Shown: positions 1 through 9,007, numbered from the stretch's first letter. The stretch is 64,000 nt of DNA from Vibrio coralliirubri (GCF_024347375.1 NZ_AP025471.1:1996852-2060851), one strand, 5' to 3'. Notes: generated by a model from the sequence alone, not told the origin. Made by a program: numbers and translations.

Positions 1-638
1 AAACGATCCAAGCCATATCGGCCTCGGTGGATCATATCCGCTGAAAACACCAATAAGTCACCGGCGGCTAACGGTATCTGCTTACCGCCAGAGATGTCAT
101 CGCTGCTCACTTTGCCGTTTTCTTCTTGGCGAACATTGTACTCTTCTTCGTTGTCCCAGCGCTTATGTGTACCGGGGATAAGTTCCATGCCGGGCTCATC
201 AAAAAGGGGCACTCGCAAATGCAATACTTGGGTTTCCATGATGATTTTCATTTGGTCATCAATGTCGTAGTCGTATTGACAGTCACGATGCCAGAAGTCT
301 TTTTGCTGAGGGTTTACTGGGTTGAAGAACAGCTGTGTATTCATGAATGCACAGCTGTTCGGAATCACCGCATCAACCACGTCCATCACTTGTTTCGAGC
401 TGATGAAGTCGAAAAGCACGCTTCTGTCGTCTGCAGGCAAATACTCGCTTCCCGTAATTAAAGACGAGTTAAATGCTTCTTCTTTATAGAATTCTTCGTT
501 GTCTGCTTTCCATGATTCATGAAATTTCAGCACGACTTTTCTTAGTGATGCAATTTGAGCTTCATTGAAATAATTTCTGATAACAAAGTAACCATGTTCG
601 TCGTAACGGTCACTTAGTTGTTGGCTGTTTTCTACCAC
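1..638 (-). CDS. Phytanoyl-CoA dioxygenase (PhyH)-family protein, 3' end cut by the window
   Basis: Only the first 212 codons are present; the gene runs off the left edge. The reading frame has a stop two codons upstream of a GTG at 636-638, and GAAGG lies about 8 nt before it, so GTG is the start. The visible protein has the Fe(II) facial triad expected of the PhyH family: FWHRD at 116-119 supplies H117 and D119, and MIHRG near 202-206 supplies the distal His. Members are cytoplasmic non-haem iron, 2-oxoglutarate-dependent hydroxylases of varied small molecules. The substrate here cannot be read from sequence. No operon partner is visible; the gene faces away from the repeat element at 673-969. 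Confidence 0.8.
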   Translation of the reverse strand, partial: MVENSQQLSDRYDEHGYFVIRNYFNEAQIASLRKVVLKFHESWKADNEEFYKEEAFNSSLITGSEYLPADDRSVLFDFISSKQVMDVVDAVIPNSCAFMNTQLFFNPVNPQQKDFWHRDCQYDYDIDDQMKIIMETQVLHLRVPLFDEPGMELIPGTHKRWDNEEEYNVRQEENGKVSSDDISGGKQIPLAAGDLLVFSADMIHRGRYGLDR

Positions 639-672
639 TGACTACCTTCGTTCTTTCTTTGCTGTGTAATAA

Positions 673-969
673 CTAGGGTCTGCTGACCTTTCGTGGTTAA
701 GTTTTGTTCGGATGGGGACGCCTAGTCAAAATCGTTTTAGGCGCGGCGAAGAGTATGTAGCCTAGTCATTCTAAGCAAATATTCTTCAACAAAGCATAAA
801 ACGATTTTTGTGGGGGCGCCTAGCTCGAACCCTTCGGGCAGCTCTTGTGGTTCATTTCTACTGCGTTATCGGCTTTTCATGTAGGCCAGCTACACGTCAA
901 AGCCTCTTCCTTGTATGAATTTTCCACAAGATGCTGCAAAACCCAGCTCGAAAGGTCAACAGCCCCTAG
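673..969. repeat. MITE-like element with imperfect terminal inverted repeats
   Basis: The element is about 297 bp. Its ends are imperfect inverted repeats, 19 of 21 positions matching: CTAGGGTCTGCTGACCTTTCG at 673-693 (the right end in reverse complement has G and T at the two differing positions) and its partner at 949-969. Inside, AAAATCGTTTTA at 728-739 is exactly complementary to 797-808 and could form a hairpin. It has no transposase frame. The structure fits a non-autonomous miniature transposable element or a dispersed Vibrio repeat. Both ends carry CTAG, which may be part of the target duplication or of the terminus. Confidence 0.6.
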
Positions 970-1236
970 AGATTTCTTGGGCGCATAATGCCAGACAGTC
1001 GTCATTCAACCAAGTAACGAGTTCAGAAGCCTGTAGATTCAAAGATGCTATGAAGCCATATGGGGGACGAGTTTTACATGCCTATCCATGTCATGGACTC
1101 ATGTGATACCGATCTCCCTATATGTGACACATCCCCTATTTTACAAAGTGTAATGATTCATATGGTGAATAAATTTATGGTTTAGATAATTATTGACCAT
1201 ATTGTGATTTAATTGGCTTAGGGAAGAGAGTAAATC
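970..1236. other. Intergenic stretch upstream of the GGDEF gene
   Basis: No gene is seen between the repeat element and the ATG at 1237. The short frames here lack ribosome-binding sites and family features. The last 60 bases are AT-rich and probably carry the promoter of the GGDEF gene (a TTGACC at 1195-1200 is a weak -35 candidate). Confidence 0.4.
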
Positions 1237-2424
1237 ATGGATGGTTTTTCGCTGGATATTAGAACACTTAATTTTATTATTATTTTGTTCTCTTTCATTT
1301 ACTGCATTGGCTTGTTGCTGTTCCAATTTACCCAACAGTCCATTAAAGGGCTTTCAATTTTTTCCATTTCAATATTTGTTATTGGAAGTGGGCCGTTGAT
1401 GTTGAGCCTAAGAGGGGAACTCCCTGATTGGATCACTGTTATTGGCGCCAACATGGTTATTGCGCTTGGCTTTCATCTCGCTTTGTATAGCTTGTGCCTG
1501 TTTCGAGAATATTCCCTAAAATGCACCTACCTCAGCAGTCTGATGATGTTGGCTCTTTTGCCATGTTTTATTTATTTCACGTACTACGAACCTTCCATCA
1601 AGGCTCGAATTATCCTCATTAGTTTCTATTTAGCCTTTGTGACTATTTGCACTGCTTTTGCGGTATTGAAGGGTCAACGTGATGACTTGACCTTAGCAAC
1701 TCGGATGATGGCCTTGTCATTTTTGATATATGGCGGTTTTATGGCTTTCCGAGTAATGGTGACGCTATTTTCAGCTGAGTTGCAGGATTTCATGGCGGCT
1801 GCACTCATTCATCAACTTGCCTTTTTAGTCAGTATTGTTCTTATCGTATCGATGAGCTTCACGATGCTCTGGTTGATTAATGCAAGGTTGCTTAGGTCTA
1901 TTCATGATCTGTCTTACAGTGACCCTTTAACGGCACTTGGAAATCGCAGAGCATTAGATGAAATGGTTCCAGTCATCATGAAGCTGGCGGGGACTACACC
2001 AGTCAGTGCCATTATGATGGATATTGATAATTTTAAGTCGATCAATGACCAACACGGACACATTGTGGGTGATCTCGTGATCAAGTCTTTTGCTGAAATG
2101 GTTCAAAGTGCGATAAAAACATCGCCAACAGCCAGTGCGTTTCGTTTTGGCGGAGACGAGATAATGATTTTATTGCCCAATGTTAATTTCCTACAAGCAC
2201 AGGCTATTGCTTGTAAGCTGCGATTGTCTATTTCAGAGATCTCAGCCGTACAAGGGAATGAGATGTTTCTGACGTCGAGTTTCGGTGTCGCTCAGCTTCA
2301 CCCACATGAGAATTGGGATGGGTTTATCACTCGAGCCGACAAAGCGTTGTATCAAGCGAAAACAAACGGTCGCAATATGACTTCAGTTTGTCCTAGTCAT
2401 ATTAACGAGCTCGTCACTGCCTGA
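1237..2424 (+). CDS. Membrane-anchored diguanylate cyclase (GGDEF)
   Basis: The 395-residue protein has about seven hydrophobic segments in residues 10-215, followed by a GGDEF domain at about 225-390. The domain carries the metal-binding MDIDNFKSIND stretch (D262, D264) and the signature as GGDEI at 305-309, a conservative change from GGDEF. The RxxD inhibitory site normally five residues before the signature is absent, so feedback inhibition by c-di-GMP is not expected. Predicted role: c-di-GMP synthesis at the inner membrane in response to an unknown signal read by the 7TM-like sensor. GAGAG lies 8 nt before the ATG. There is no EAL domain. The gene stands alone. Confidence 0.9.
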   Translation: MDGFSLDIRTLNFIIILFSFIYCIGLLLFQFTQQSIKGLSIFSISIFVIGSGPLMLSLRGELPDWITVIGANMVIALGFHLALYSLCLFREYSLKCTYLSSLMMLALLPCFIYFTYYEPSIKARIILISFYLAFVTICTAFAVLKGQRDDLTLATRMMALSFLIYGGFMAFRVMVTLFSAELQDFMAAALIHQLAFLVSIVLIVSMSFTMLWLINARLLRSIHDLSYSDPLTALGNRRALDEMVPVIMKLAGTTPVSAIMMDIDNFKSINDQHGHIVGDLVIKSFAEMVQSAIKTSPTASAFRFGGDEIMILLPNVNFLQAQAIACKLRLSISEISAVQGNEMFLTSSFGVAQLHPHENWDGFITRADKALYQAKTNGRNMTSVCPSHINELVTA

Positions 2425-2477
2425 TGATGACAGGTCTTTATGCGTTGGTTTGACCCGCCACTATTTTGATAAAGCCA

Positions 2478-2723
2478 TTATATTGTTGGCTGTGGCGCAG
2501 AGTCTGTTTTTTGGCTTTGCGTTAACGTTTGTGAGGCAGTGGCTTCAGTTTCTTCTGCAGGAGTAAAATGCTTATCAGTTAGCGTCACGGTCATTCCTTC
2601 ATGCTTCACTGTTGTGCTTGACGCCTCTAGTTGGGCTTGGTTTGTTGTCGCGGGTTCTGCGAATGCCATCATTGAGGTTGTAAAAAAGATCGTTGCTAGT
2701 GCGATTTGAGTAAGGGTTTTCAT
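2478..2723 (-). CDS. Small secreted protein of unknown function
   Basis: The start is placed at the ATG at 2721-2723, because AGGA lies upstream of it and the product then begins with a clean signal peptide (MKTLTQIALATIFF...AFA). The 81-residue precursor would give a mature peptide of about 59 residues, rich in Thr, Glu, Gln and Ala and without cysteines. It reads like a periplasmic, disordered, low-complexity peptide. I do not recognise a family. A longer frame adds 15 residues before the signal peptide and is less likely. Confidence 0.55.
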   Translation of the reverse strand: MKTLTQIALATIFFTTSMMAFAEPATTNQAQLEASSTTVKHEGMTVTLTDKHFTPAEETEATASQTLTQSQKTDSAPQPTI

Positions 2724-2896
2724 TGGGCTGTATCCTATTGGGTAATGATTAATAGCTGATACGTGCACTATAAAAATTATGTGGAGGCCGTTCTTATCAT
2801 TTTACGCCATCGTAATATTTATACAGTGGATGAATGTTACGGTGGGGTATGATTTCTAGTTCTCTTTGACCCACCTCCAGTATGGCGACGTTCAAA

Positions 2897-3778
2897 TTAC
2901 TGCCACATCACCAATACCGCTGCGATAGAGAGTAAGATGAGTGCAACAATGTCTTTGCGTGCGATTCTTTGCCCTAACCAGAAATAGGATATCAACACCA
3001 TGAAGATCACTTCGACTTGCCCAAGTGTCTTTACGTACGGCACGGCTTGAAGTGACATTGCGCTAAACCAACCCAGAGAACCGATAACACTCGCTAGGCT
3101 TGTCATGACGACCAGTTTCGACTTCTTGAATATCAGGCGCAGCGTGTCTCGTTCCTTGAAGAAAAGATACGTGCAGATAATGCATGTCTGAAGAGTAATC
3201 ACCAGAAACAACACCCAAGCAGCGCTATGAGGGAAGGGCAACCCTATGCTCAAACTTGCTTCTCGTACCCAAAGAGACGTTAAAGCAAAGGCGGTGCTAC
3301 AAGCCATACCTAATAAGAACACTTTCGGGGACAAGCTTCGCCAGCCAGAAGCGCTACTCATGATTAGTACGCCTAAAGTACCAATAAGTACGCCAATCCA
3401 ACCTGTTAATGTTAAAGCAGTTCCAAAAAACAACACGGATAACACCGCAGATACGGGAGCTTCACACTTGGCTAATCCTGCGCCTATCGCATAGTTTTCT
3501 AGCTTGAACAGCATCACCATTAAGCCGGTCGCGAGGATCTGCATGATGGCGGCGGCAACAATATAGAAAACAAACTCACCCGAAAAATACGGTGCGGAGA
3601 CTGGCTGCCATTGATAGAGGGCGTAGAGATAAATAAGGGCGATTGGGCCAGCCCAAATAAATCGCGCCAACGTCACGCCAGCCACGCTCATGGTGCCACT
3701 TAATTTACTTTGAAAGGCATTGCGCCAAGATTGGCTAAAGGCAGCAAGGAGAGTAAAGGCGATCCAACTAAAAGACAT
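2897..3778 (-). CDS. DMT-superfamily (EamA) transporter
   Basis: The 293-residue protein is almost entirely hydrophobic, with about ten predicted membrane segments arranged as two five-helix halves (about 1-140 and 150-293). This is the EamA/DMT drug and metabolite exporter layout, at the usual length. A basic stretch at about residues 205-215 separates the halves. Substrates of this family include amino acids, nucleotides and drugs; none can be assigned here. It is a single gene with an AT-rich upstream region. Confidence 0.8.
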   Translation of the reverse strand: MSFSWIAFTLLAAFSQSWRNAFQSKLSGTMSVAGVTLARFIWAGPIALIYLYALYQWQPVSAPYFSGEFVFYIVAAAIMQILATGLMVMLFKLENYAIGAGLAKCEAPVSAVLSVLFFGTALTLTGWIGVLIGTLGVLIMSSASGWRSLSPKVFLLGMACSTAFALTSLWVREASLSIGLPFPHSAAWVLFLVITLQTCIICTYLFFKERDTLRLIFKKSKLVVMTSLASVIGSLGWFSAMSLQAVPYVKTLGQVEVIFMVLISYFWLGQRIARKDIVALILLSIAAVLVMWQ

Positions 3779-3987
3779 GACGCGTCCATGTTTTATGTAA
3801 TTTGCTGATTATATTAACAAATAAAACCAATATAAGAAGCGACTTGTTCTTTCAATAAGCAATAGTTAGTTGCGTGAGCCGCTCTGTTTTTAAGGTGGTT
3901 CGGTTTTGAAGAATACTCGGTCTTTAAAACTTGCGCTGTAAACCTCAGCGGCTTCATTTTACTCGTTATTCGAGATCAATAGGTTGT

Positions 3988-5319
3988 TTAGAAAATCGCT
4001 TGTTTTCTGTTCTTGAAGTAGAACAGCGCGCTGATCGAAATGAACAGTAAGGTGAAGTAATAGAAAAACGAAGACAGTGAGGCCAAGAAGGCAAGGTTCT
4101 GTTCTATTTCTTGTTCGGTGTAGCCCTGAGACACCAACTTATAGTAGTAAGCGTACAAGATACCGATAAGACCGTATCCGAGGTTAAACATCAGCCCTTT
4201 AAAGCTGAGGACCGTGGCTCTGTTGTGTGATTCGGTTTTTTTATTCAGGTGGTAGCTGATGAAAATGTTCATCGTCATGATGATAAAGATTAATACCAGT
4301 GCCGGAATGACCCCGTAAATCGACCAACCTAAACTGATCCAGTAATAAGTCGCCATGCATGCCAATCCCATAACTACAATGAAGGTTTTAGCCTCCATGC
4401 TCTCTGCTAATCTTCGGCTTTGTCCTGCCAATATAATCTTAAGCAAACTGATACCCGCGCCAATAAAACCAAAGTAGATAATTGGAATATCAATGGCCAG
4501 ATAGTATTGGCTGTTCATGGTTAGGAACATGCGTGAGGTGTGTTCGAATAGGCTGTAGTAGAGCAAGATGAACAGCACGTAAGGCGTAGCGAATACCCAT
4601 TTACCCGCATCGATCGTCAATTTGAGACTTGAGATAGTGGTTGTTAATTTGGTTTGGTCGCTTGGCATTACCTTTTTCTCTTCGCGCATATTAATCGCGG
4701 CATAGATAGCGATCATCGCAACAAATAGGGTGGCGAACACAGGAATACGCATCAGGTCTTTAGTGCTTTCTGGTTCGGCTAGTCCAAGAAAATGAAAGAT
4801 GTTCGCCATAAAGTTCACGTCGTACATCGCCGCACCAATCAGCGTGACAAAGATACCGACGGTTGAGGCGACACGTAGCTGAATTTGCAGCACTCGCGGC
4901 CACAACTCTTCATTGCCTTGTTCTTTTAAGGTGTCGTAAGCCAATGCCTCGTCAGCACCGCTGGCCAGTGCCATCGCTAAGCCACTGAGAATCCGGTTAA
5001 TAAGAAAGACTATGAACACCAAGTCGGGGTTTCCAGTTGGTACTAGCGCGATCATCGCGATCTCAACAAACATCACAATTGAAGAAAGCACCACAAGTTT
5101 CTTGCGGCCCAAGGTATCGGCGAATGCTCCCGACGGTACTTCAGCAAGCACAATGGTGGCCGCCCAAACTACATTGAGCATCGCGAATTGAGACAGGGTT
5201 AACCCGTAATCTAAATAAAGTAGGGTGAATATAGGGTAGTAAAAACGCGCAAAGTAGCTGCTTCTAAACATTAAGAAGTAGCGGACATTGGGAATTTTAA
5301 GGATCTCTTTGAGCGTCAT
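3988..5319 (-). CDS. MFS transporter
   Basis: The 443-residue protein has about twelve predicted membrane helices. A loop between helices 2 and 3 reads GAFADTLGRKKLVVLSS, the major-facilitator G-x3-D-x2-G-R-[KR] signature. A longer hydrophilic central loop lies at about 215-235. It is an inner-membrane secondary transporter of unknown substrate. The neighbouring DMT gene is on the same strand but 209 bp away, so co-transcription is uncertain. Confidence 0.85.
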   Translation of the reverse strand: MTLKEILKIPNVRYFLMFRSSYFARFYYPIFTLLYLDYGLTLSQFAMLNVVWAATIVLAEVPSGAFADTLGRKKLVVLSSIVMFVEIAMIALVPTGNPDLVFIVFLINRILSGLAMALASGADEALAYDTLKEQGNEELWPRVLQIQLRVASTVGIFVTLIGAAMYDVNFMANIFHFLGLAEPESTKDLMRIPVFATLFVAMIAIYAAINMREEKKVMPSDQTKLTTTISSLKLTIDAGKWVFATPYVLFILLYYSLFEHTSRMFLTMNSQYYLAIDIPIIYFGFIGAGISLLKIILAGQSRRLAESMEAKTFIVVMGLACMATYYWISLGWSIYGVIPALVLIFIIMTMNIFISYHLNKKTESHNRATVLSFKGLMFNLGYGLIGILYAYYYKLVSQGYTEQEIEQNLAFLASLSSFFYYFTLLFISISALFYFKNRKQAIF

Positions 5320-5581
5320 GATAATTTCAGTAATTTAGATAACACATCATTATGTATAACCCTTTTACTCTTTTAAATCATGGAATTGTTGCCAAATCCC
5401 TAAAATATCTGGTTTGGGTGATCTTCGAGATCATGGTTCATAGTGGGTTATAGGCTTGACGGTCTTCACATGATTTGAGGAAGGGGAGGGATTTATCTGA
5501 GCTCGATGTTGTTCAACTTTACGCACAGCATGACTTGTCGATGATTCTTGGGCTGGTAATCGATGGGACAATTCGCAATAA

Positions 5582-5608
5582 AAAAGGCAGCAATAATTGC
5601 TGCCTTTT
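5582..5608 (-). terminator. Rho-independent terminator of the iclR-type gene
   Basis: AAAAGGCAGCAA and its exact complement flank a 3-nt TAA spacer, and the minus strand then runs into T's. It begins three bases past the stop codon of the IclR regulator. Confidence 0.85.
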
Positions 5609-5610
5609 CA

Positions 5611-6396
5611 TTATTTGATTGGGTAATCATTAAACCCTAATTGCTTGGATATATTTCTACCTGCGTTGTGCAGTAACGCCACATAGTGAGCTTTTTTCTC
5701 TTCATCAAATCGAATGGTAGGAAATGAAATTGAGACACCGGCAATTACGGTACCAAAACGGTCGTAAACTGGAGCTGCGATACAACGTAAGCCTGGCTCT
5801 TGTTCTTCATTATCTTCGCCAAAGTGCTGTAGCTTAACCGCTTTAAGTTCGTTGATAAGTTGGTCGACGTTTTCAAGGGTATTTTTTGTGCTTTTCACAA
5901 ACTCGGCGTCTGCCAACTGAGTGCGAACGAATTCTTCGTCACGTTCTGCCAATAAAACCTTACCAATCGCAGTCGTATGCAGAGGGTTTCTTCGACCAAC
6001 GCGCGAGTGCATGCGCAGCGCGAAGCTAGAATCGATCTTGTGTATGTAGATGATAGATCCATGGTCCAACGCACCTAAGTGAATGGTTTCACTAGTCTCT
6101 TCTGAAATCACACGCATCTCTTTCTCTGCAATTGTGATCATATCAACCCACTCGAGTGATTTTGAACCAAGTTCGAACATCTTTAATGTGAGTGAGTATC
6201 GGTCAGCTTCGCCTTGTTGAGATACATAGCCAAGCATTTTCATTGTTTGTAGAAAGCGGTAGGTAGTGGCTTTAGACATCATTAGACGTTGTGAAAGGTC
6301 TGATACGCCTATTTCCTTCTGTTCCCCCAGAGATTCAAGAATATTAAAAACTTTTAATACCGATGAAACGGCTTCTGGTTGGGTGGACTTCTCCAT
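5611..6396 (-). CDS. IclR-family (KdgR-like) regulator of the uronate locus
   Basis: The 261-residue protein has an N-terminal winged HTH (about 10-75, SDLSQRLMMSKATTYRFLQT) and an IclR effector domain (about 85-255). It is divergent from the kduD-type gene, across an intergenic region holding a 33-bp perfect interrupted palindrome (6517-6549). KdgR, the regulator of pectin and uronate catabolism in enterobacteria, is an IclR member that responds to 2-keto-3-deoxygluconate. By position and family this is the likely repressor of 6643-14752; the effector is inferred. It is followed immediately by a strong terminator. Confidence 0.85.
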   Translation of the reverse strand: MEKSTQPEAVSSVLKVFNILESLGEQKEIGVSDLSQRLMMSKATTYRFLQTMKMLGYVSQQGEADRYSLTLKMFELGSKSLEWVDMITIAEKEMRVISEETSETIHLGALDHGSIIYIHKIDSSFALRMHSRVGRRNPLHTTAIGKVLLAERDEEFVRTQLADAEFVKSTKNTLENVDQLINELKAVKLQHFGEDNEEQEPGLRCIAAPVYDRFGTVIAGVSISFPTIRFDEEKKAHYVALLHNAGRNISKQLGFNDYPIK

Positions 6397-6516
6397 TTTT
6401 CTTCCTTTGGGCTATCTAATATCAAGACAAAATACCACTTTTCGTAATTTCTAAAAAGCCTTTTCAAAAAAATAAAAAACGAGAACGATCGACTTCAAAG
6501 TTTTAACTTAATTAGA

Positions 6517-6549
6517 AATTATTTTTGAAATGTCGTTTCAAAAATAATT
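6517..6549. promoter_or_regulatory. Perfect 14-bp inverted repeat, likely IclR/KdgR-type operator
   Basis: AATTATTTTTGAAA (6517-6530) and its exact complement (6536-6549) flank a 5-bp TGTCG spacer. The core resembles the TGAAA-n-TTTCA dyad bound by KdgR. It lies between the divergent iclR and kduD starts, 94 bp before the kduD ATG. Confidence 0.7.
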
Positions 6550-6642
6550 GTCAGCAACGAATTTATGTTTTATTGTATGACTAAATCGAGTGGGCGAAAT
6601 TACAGAAATGCCACAACACTAAACGTAATTGAGGAAGCGAAC

Positions 6643-7404
6643 ATGATGTTAGAGTCATTCAATCTGGAAGGTAAAGTAGCGATAGTGACGGGTTGTGATA
6701 CCGGCCTTGGTCAAGGTATGGCAATTGGTTTAGCTGAAGCTGGATGTAAAGTGGTTGGCGTAAATCGTGTTGAGCCAACAGATACCATCGAAAAAATGAA
6801 TGCAGCGGGTCATACGTTTTTAGACGTACGTGCTGACCTCCTAAAGCAGGAAGATATTCCTGGAATTATAGATAAAGCGCTGACTGAGTTTGGTCACATC
6901 GACATCCTTGTTAATAATGCCGGCATTATTCGCCGAGAAGACGCGATTGAGTTCTCTGAGCAAAACTGGGATGACGTAATGAACATCAATACTAAGACCG
7001 TTTTCTTTATGTCTCAGTCTGTTGCGAAGCAGTTTAAAGCGCAAGGCACTGGCGGCAAGATCATTAATATCGCATCAATGCTCTCTTTCCAAGGTGGTAT
7101 TCGTGTTCCTTCGTATACTGCGTCTAAGAGTGCTGTAATGGGCATCACCCGTGCAATGGCGAACGAATGGGCGAGCGATAACATTAATGTTAATGCGATT
7201 GCACCTGGATATATGGCAACCAACAATACTCAAGCACTGCGTGAAGATGCTGATCGTAACCAAGCTATTCTTGAGCGCATTCCTGCTGATCGCTGGGGTA
7301 CACCAAAAGATGTCGCTGGCCCATGTGTGTTCTTAGCATCACCGGCATCGGATTACATTAATGGTTATACCATTGCTGTTGATGGTGGATGGTTAGCACG
7401 ATAA
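6643..7404 (+). CDS. kduD: 2-deoxy-D-gluconate/2,5-diketo uronate dehydrogenase (KduD/DhuD-type SDR)
   Basis: The start is taken at the ATG at 6643 (or the adjacent one at 6646) because GAGGAAG precedes it; this gives 253 residues, the normal KduD length. It is a classical short-chain dehydrogenase: the cofactor motif TGCDTGLGQG is near residue 17, NNAG at 91-94, and the catalytic Ser145, Tyr158 and Lys162 (YTASK) follow. KduD/DhuD reduces 3-deoxy-D-glycero-2,5-hexodiulosonate to 2-keto-3-deoxygluconate with NAD(P)H in the cytoplasm. It is the first gene of a run that includes the isomerase and KdgF, which supports this over a generic SDR role. Confidence 0.85.
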   Translation: MMLESFNLEGKVAIVTGCDTGLGQGMAIGLAEAGCKVVGVNRVEPTDTIEKMNAAGHTFLDVRADLLKQEDIPGIIDKALTEFGHIDILVNNAGIIRREDAIEFSEQNWDDVMNINTKTVFFMSQSVAKQFKAQGTGGKIINIASMLSFQGGIRVPSYTASKSAVMGITRAMANEWASDNINVNAIAPGYMATNNTQALREDADRNQAILERIPADRWGTPKDVAGPCVFLASPASDYINGYTIAVDGGWLAR

Positions 7405-7422
7405 ATGTTTTTGTAATATAAG

Positions 7423-7947
7423 ATGGTTAACGAGATCGTTGCACAAGCTGTAGGGCTAGTAAGTTTCCTTCTGGGCCTTTCGACCTTTTACCAGAAGGAC
7501 GACAAAAAGCTCAAAGTGGTTATGTTGATGTTGAACGTTAACCATCTTATTCACTTTTTATTATTGGGTTCCATTACATCGGCAATCGGTGCTTTGATTT
7601 CAGCACTCAGAACTGGCACCGCGATGTATACCAAATCGCTGTGGGCTGCAGGGTTATTTATTACGCTCGCGGTTGGCAGCGGAATCGGTTTTGCTCAGCA
7701 TTGGTATCAACTTCTGCCTTTAGCGGGAACGATTATTGGAACGTACTCAATATTTAGATTGAACGGCATTGCACTAAGAATCGGCTTTTTATTGGGAGCT
7801 GCATGCTGGCTAACTAATAATCTGATTATTGGTTCAATTGGTGGCTCGCTGATGGAAATATCAGTGATAGGGATTAACCTCGTTACTATTTTTCGTCTAT
7901 ACCAAGATAACGCCAAGTGCAAAATTACGCCGCAACAACAGGAATAA
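7423..7947 (+). CDS. ygjV: YgjV-family inner-membrane protein
   Basis: The 174-residue protein has about five to six hydrophobic helices, with an N-terminal segment reading VGLVSFLLGLSTFYQKDDKKLK, typical of the YgjV family (function unknown). It sits 18 bp after kduD and 7 bp before kdgF, so it is inside the uronate operon. In E. coli ygjV lies beside uxaCA and exuT, also hexuronate genes. That shared context suggests a role in uronate uptake or handling, though no biochemical function is established. Confidence 0.75.
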   Translation: MVNEIVAQAVGLVSFLLGLSTFYQKDDKKLKVVMLMLNVNHLIHFLLLGSITSAIGALISALRTGTAMYTKSLWAAGLFITLAVGSGIGFAQHWYQLLPLAGTIIGTYSIFRLNGIALRIGFLLGAACWLTNNLIIGSIGGSLMEISVIGINLVTIFRLYQDNAKCKITPQQQE

Positions 7948-7954
7948 AAACGAC

Positions 7955-8275
7955 ATGTTTGTGTATAACGAAGACGTGAAAATGGAAGATCTTGGCGCGG
8001 GAGTTTCTCGCAAGGTGCTTGCTCATAGCGAGAACGTGATGGCTGTAGAAGTTCATTTCGAAACCGGCGCTGTTGGTGCGTTGCATACCCATCCTCATGA
8101 GCAGCTCACATACGTATTGTCGGGAGCCTTTGAGTTCACTATTGGCGATGTAACGAAAGTGGTGCGCGCAGGCGACACTATGTACAAAGAGCCGGGTATC
8201 GAACATGGCTGTGTTTGCCTAGAAGCCGGTGTATTAATTGATAACTTTACGCCAATGCGTAAAGACTTTGTTTAA
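7955..8275 (+). CDS. kdgF: KdgF, unsaturated-uronate linearising cupin
   Basis: The 106-residue protein is a single-domain cupin. The metal ligands are visible as HTHPHEQ (H44, H46, Q50) and H84 (EPGIEHG). The active-site set recalled for KdgF, an Asp, a Phe two residues on and an Arg six on, is matched by D96, F98 and R102. KdgF converts the cyclic 4,5-unsaturated uronate monomer released by lyases to linear 4-deoxy-L-threo-5-hexosulose uronate. Here it would feed the isomerase encoded next. An AGGA lies 11 nt before the ATG. Confidence 0.88.
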   Translation: MFVYNEDVKMEDLGAGVSRKVLAHSENVMAVEVHFETGAVGALHTHPHEQLTYVLSGAFEFTIGDVTKVVRAGDTMYKEPGIEHGCVCLEAGVLIDNFTPMRKDFV

Positions 8276-8347
8276 GCTCTAAATTTTTTAGAACGAACAT
8301 TTGAGCACTAATTTTTAAATTTGCAGTAATGCTGCGGGAGAAAGTAA

Positions 8348-8986
8348 ATGAAAATCGCACTAATGATGGAAAACAGTCAAGCAGGCAAAAATGCAATGGT
8401 ATCAGCTGAACTAGAGTCAGTTGCTGGTGGTTTTGGTCACGATGTTTTCAACCTAGGAATGACAGATGAGAACGATCACCACTTAACGTATATTCATCTA
8501 GGTATTATGGCGAGCATTCTGATTAACTCAAAGGCTGTTGACTTTGTTGTGACAGGATGTGGTACTGGCCAAGGTGCTTTGATGTCGCTGAACTTACATC
8601 CCGGCGTGGTTTGTGGTTACTGTTTAGAGCCTTCTGATGCATTCTTGTTTAACCAAATCAACAACGGCAACGCTATCGCGCTCGCTTTTGCGAAAGGTTT
8701 TGGTTGGGCTGGTGAACTGAACGTTCGTTACATCTTTGAAAAAGCGTTCACAGGTGAGCGTGGTCAAGGTTACCCGTTAGAGCGAGCAGAGCCACAACAA
8801 CGCAATGCCGCGCTTCTTAATGAGGTAAAAGCAGCGGTAGTGAAGGATAACTTTATTGATTCACTGCTCGCTATCGATCAAGATCTAGTGAAGACAGCTG
8901 TGGGTAGCCCCCGTTTCCAACAGTGTTTCTTTGATAGCTGCCAAAACCAAGAAATTGCAGATTATGTTCGTTCGCTTTTGGACTAA
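8348..8986 (+). CDS. RpiB/LacAB-family isomerase, DhuI-like
   Basis: The 212-residue protein belongs to the RpiB/LacA/LacB superfamily; the signature GCGTGQG with Cys71 is present. Streptococcal DhuI, in this superfamily, isomerises 4-deoxy-L-threo-5-hexosulose uronate to 3-deoxy-D-glycero-2,5-hexodiulosonate, the step done by the cupin KduI in enterobacteria. No kduI is present in the window, and this gene sits between kdgF and a terminator, so it very probably fills that step. The function rests on superfamily and context; a pentose-phosphate role is less likely given its length and location. Confidence 0.75.
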   Translation: MKIALMMENSQAGKNAMVSAELESVAGGFGHDVFNLGMTDENDHHLTYIHLGIMASILINSKAVDFVVTGCGTGQGALMSLNLHPGVVCGYCLEPSDAFLFNQINNGNAIALAFAKGFGWAGELNVRYIFEKAFTGERGQGYPLERAEPQQRNAALLNEVKAAVVKDNFIDSLLAIDQDLVKTAVGSPRFQQCFFDSCQNQEIADYVRSLLD

Positions 8987-9007
8987 TTCTAACGCTTGAT
9001 TTCAGAG

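Noticed and set aside
126..461. Plus-strand open frame at the left edge
   Set aside because: It lies antisense to the clear dioxygenase with HxD and distal His motifs.
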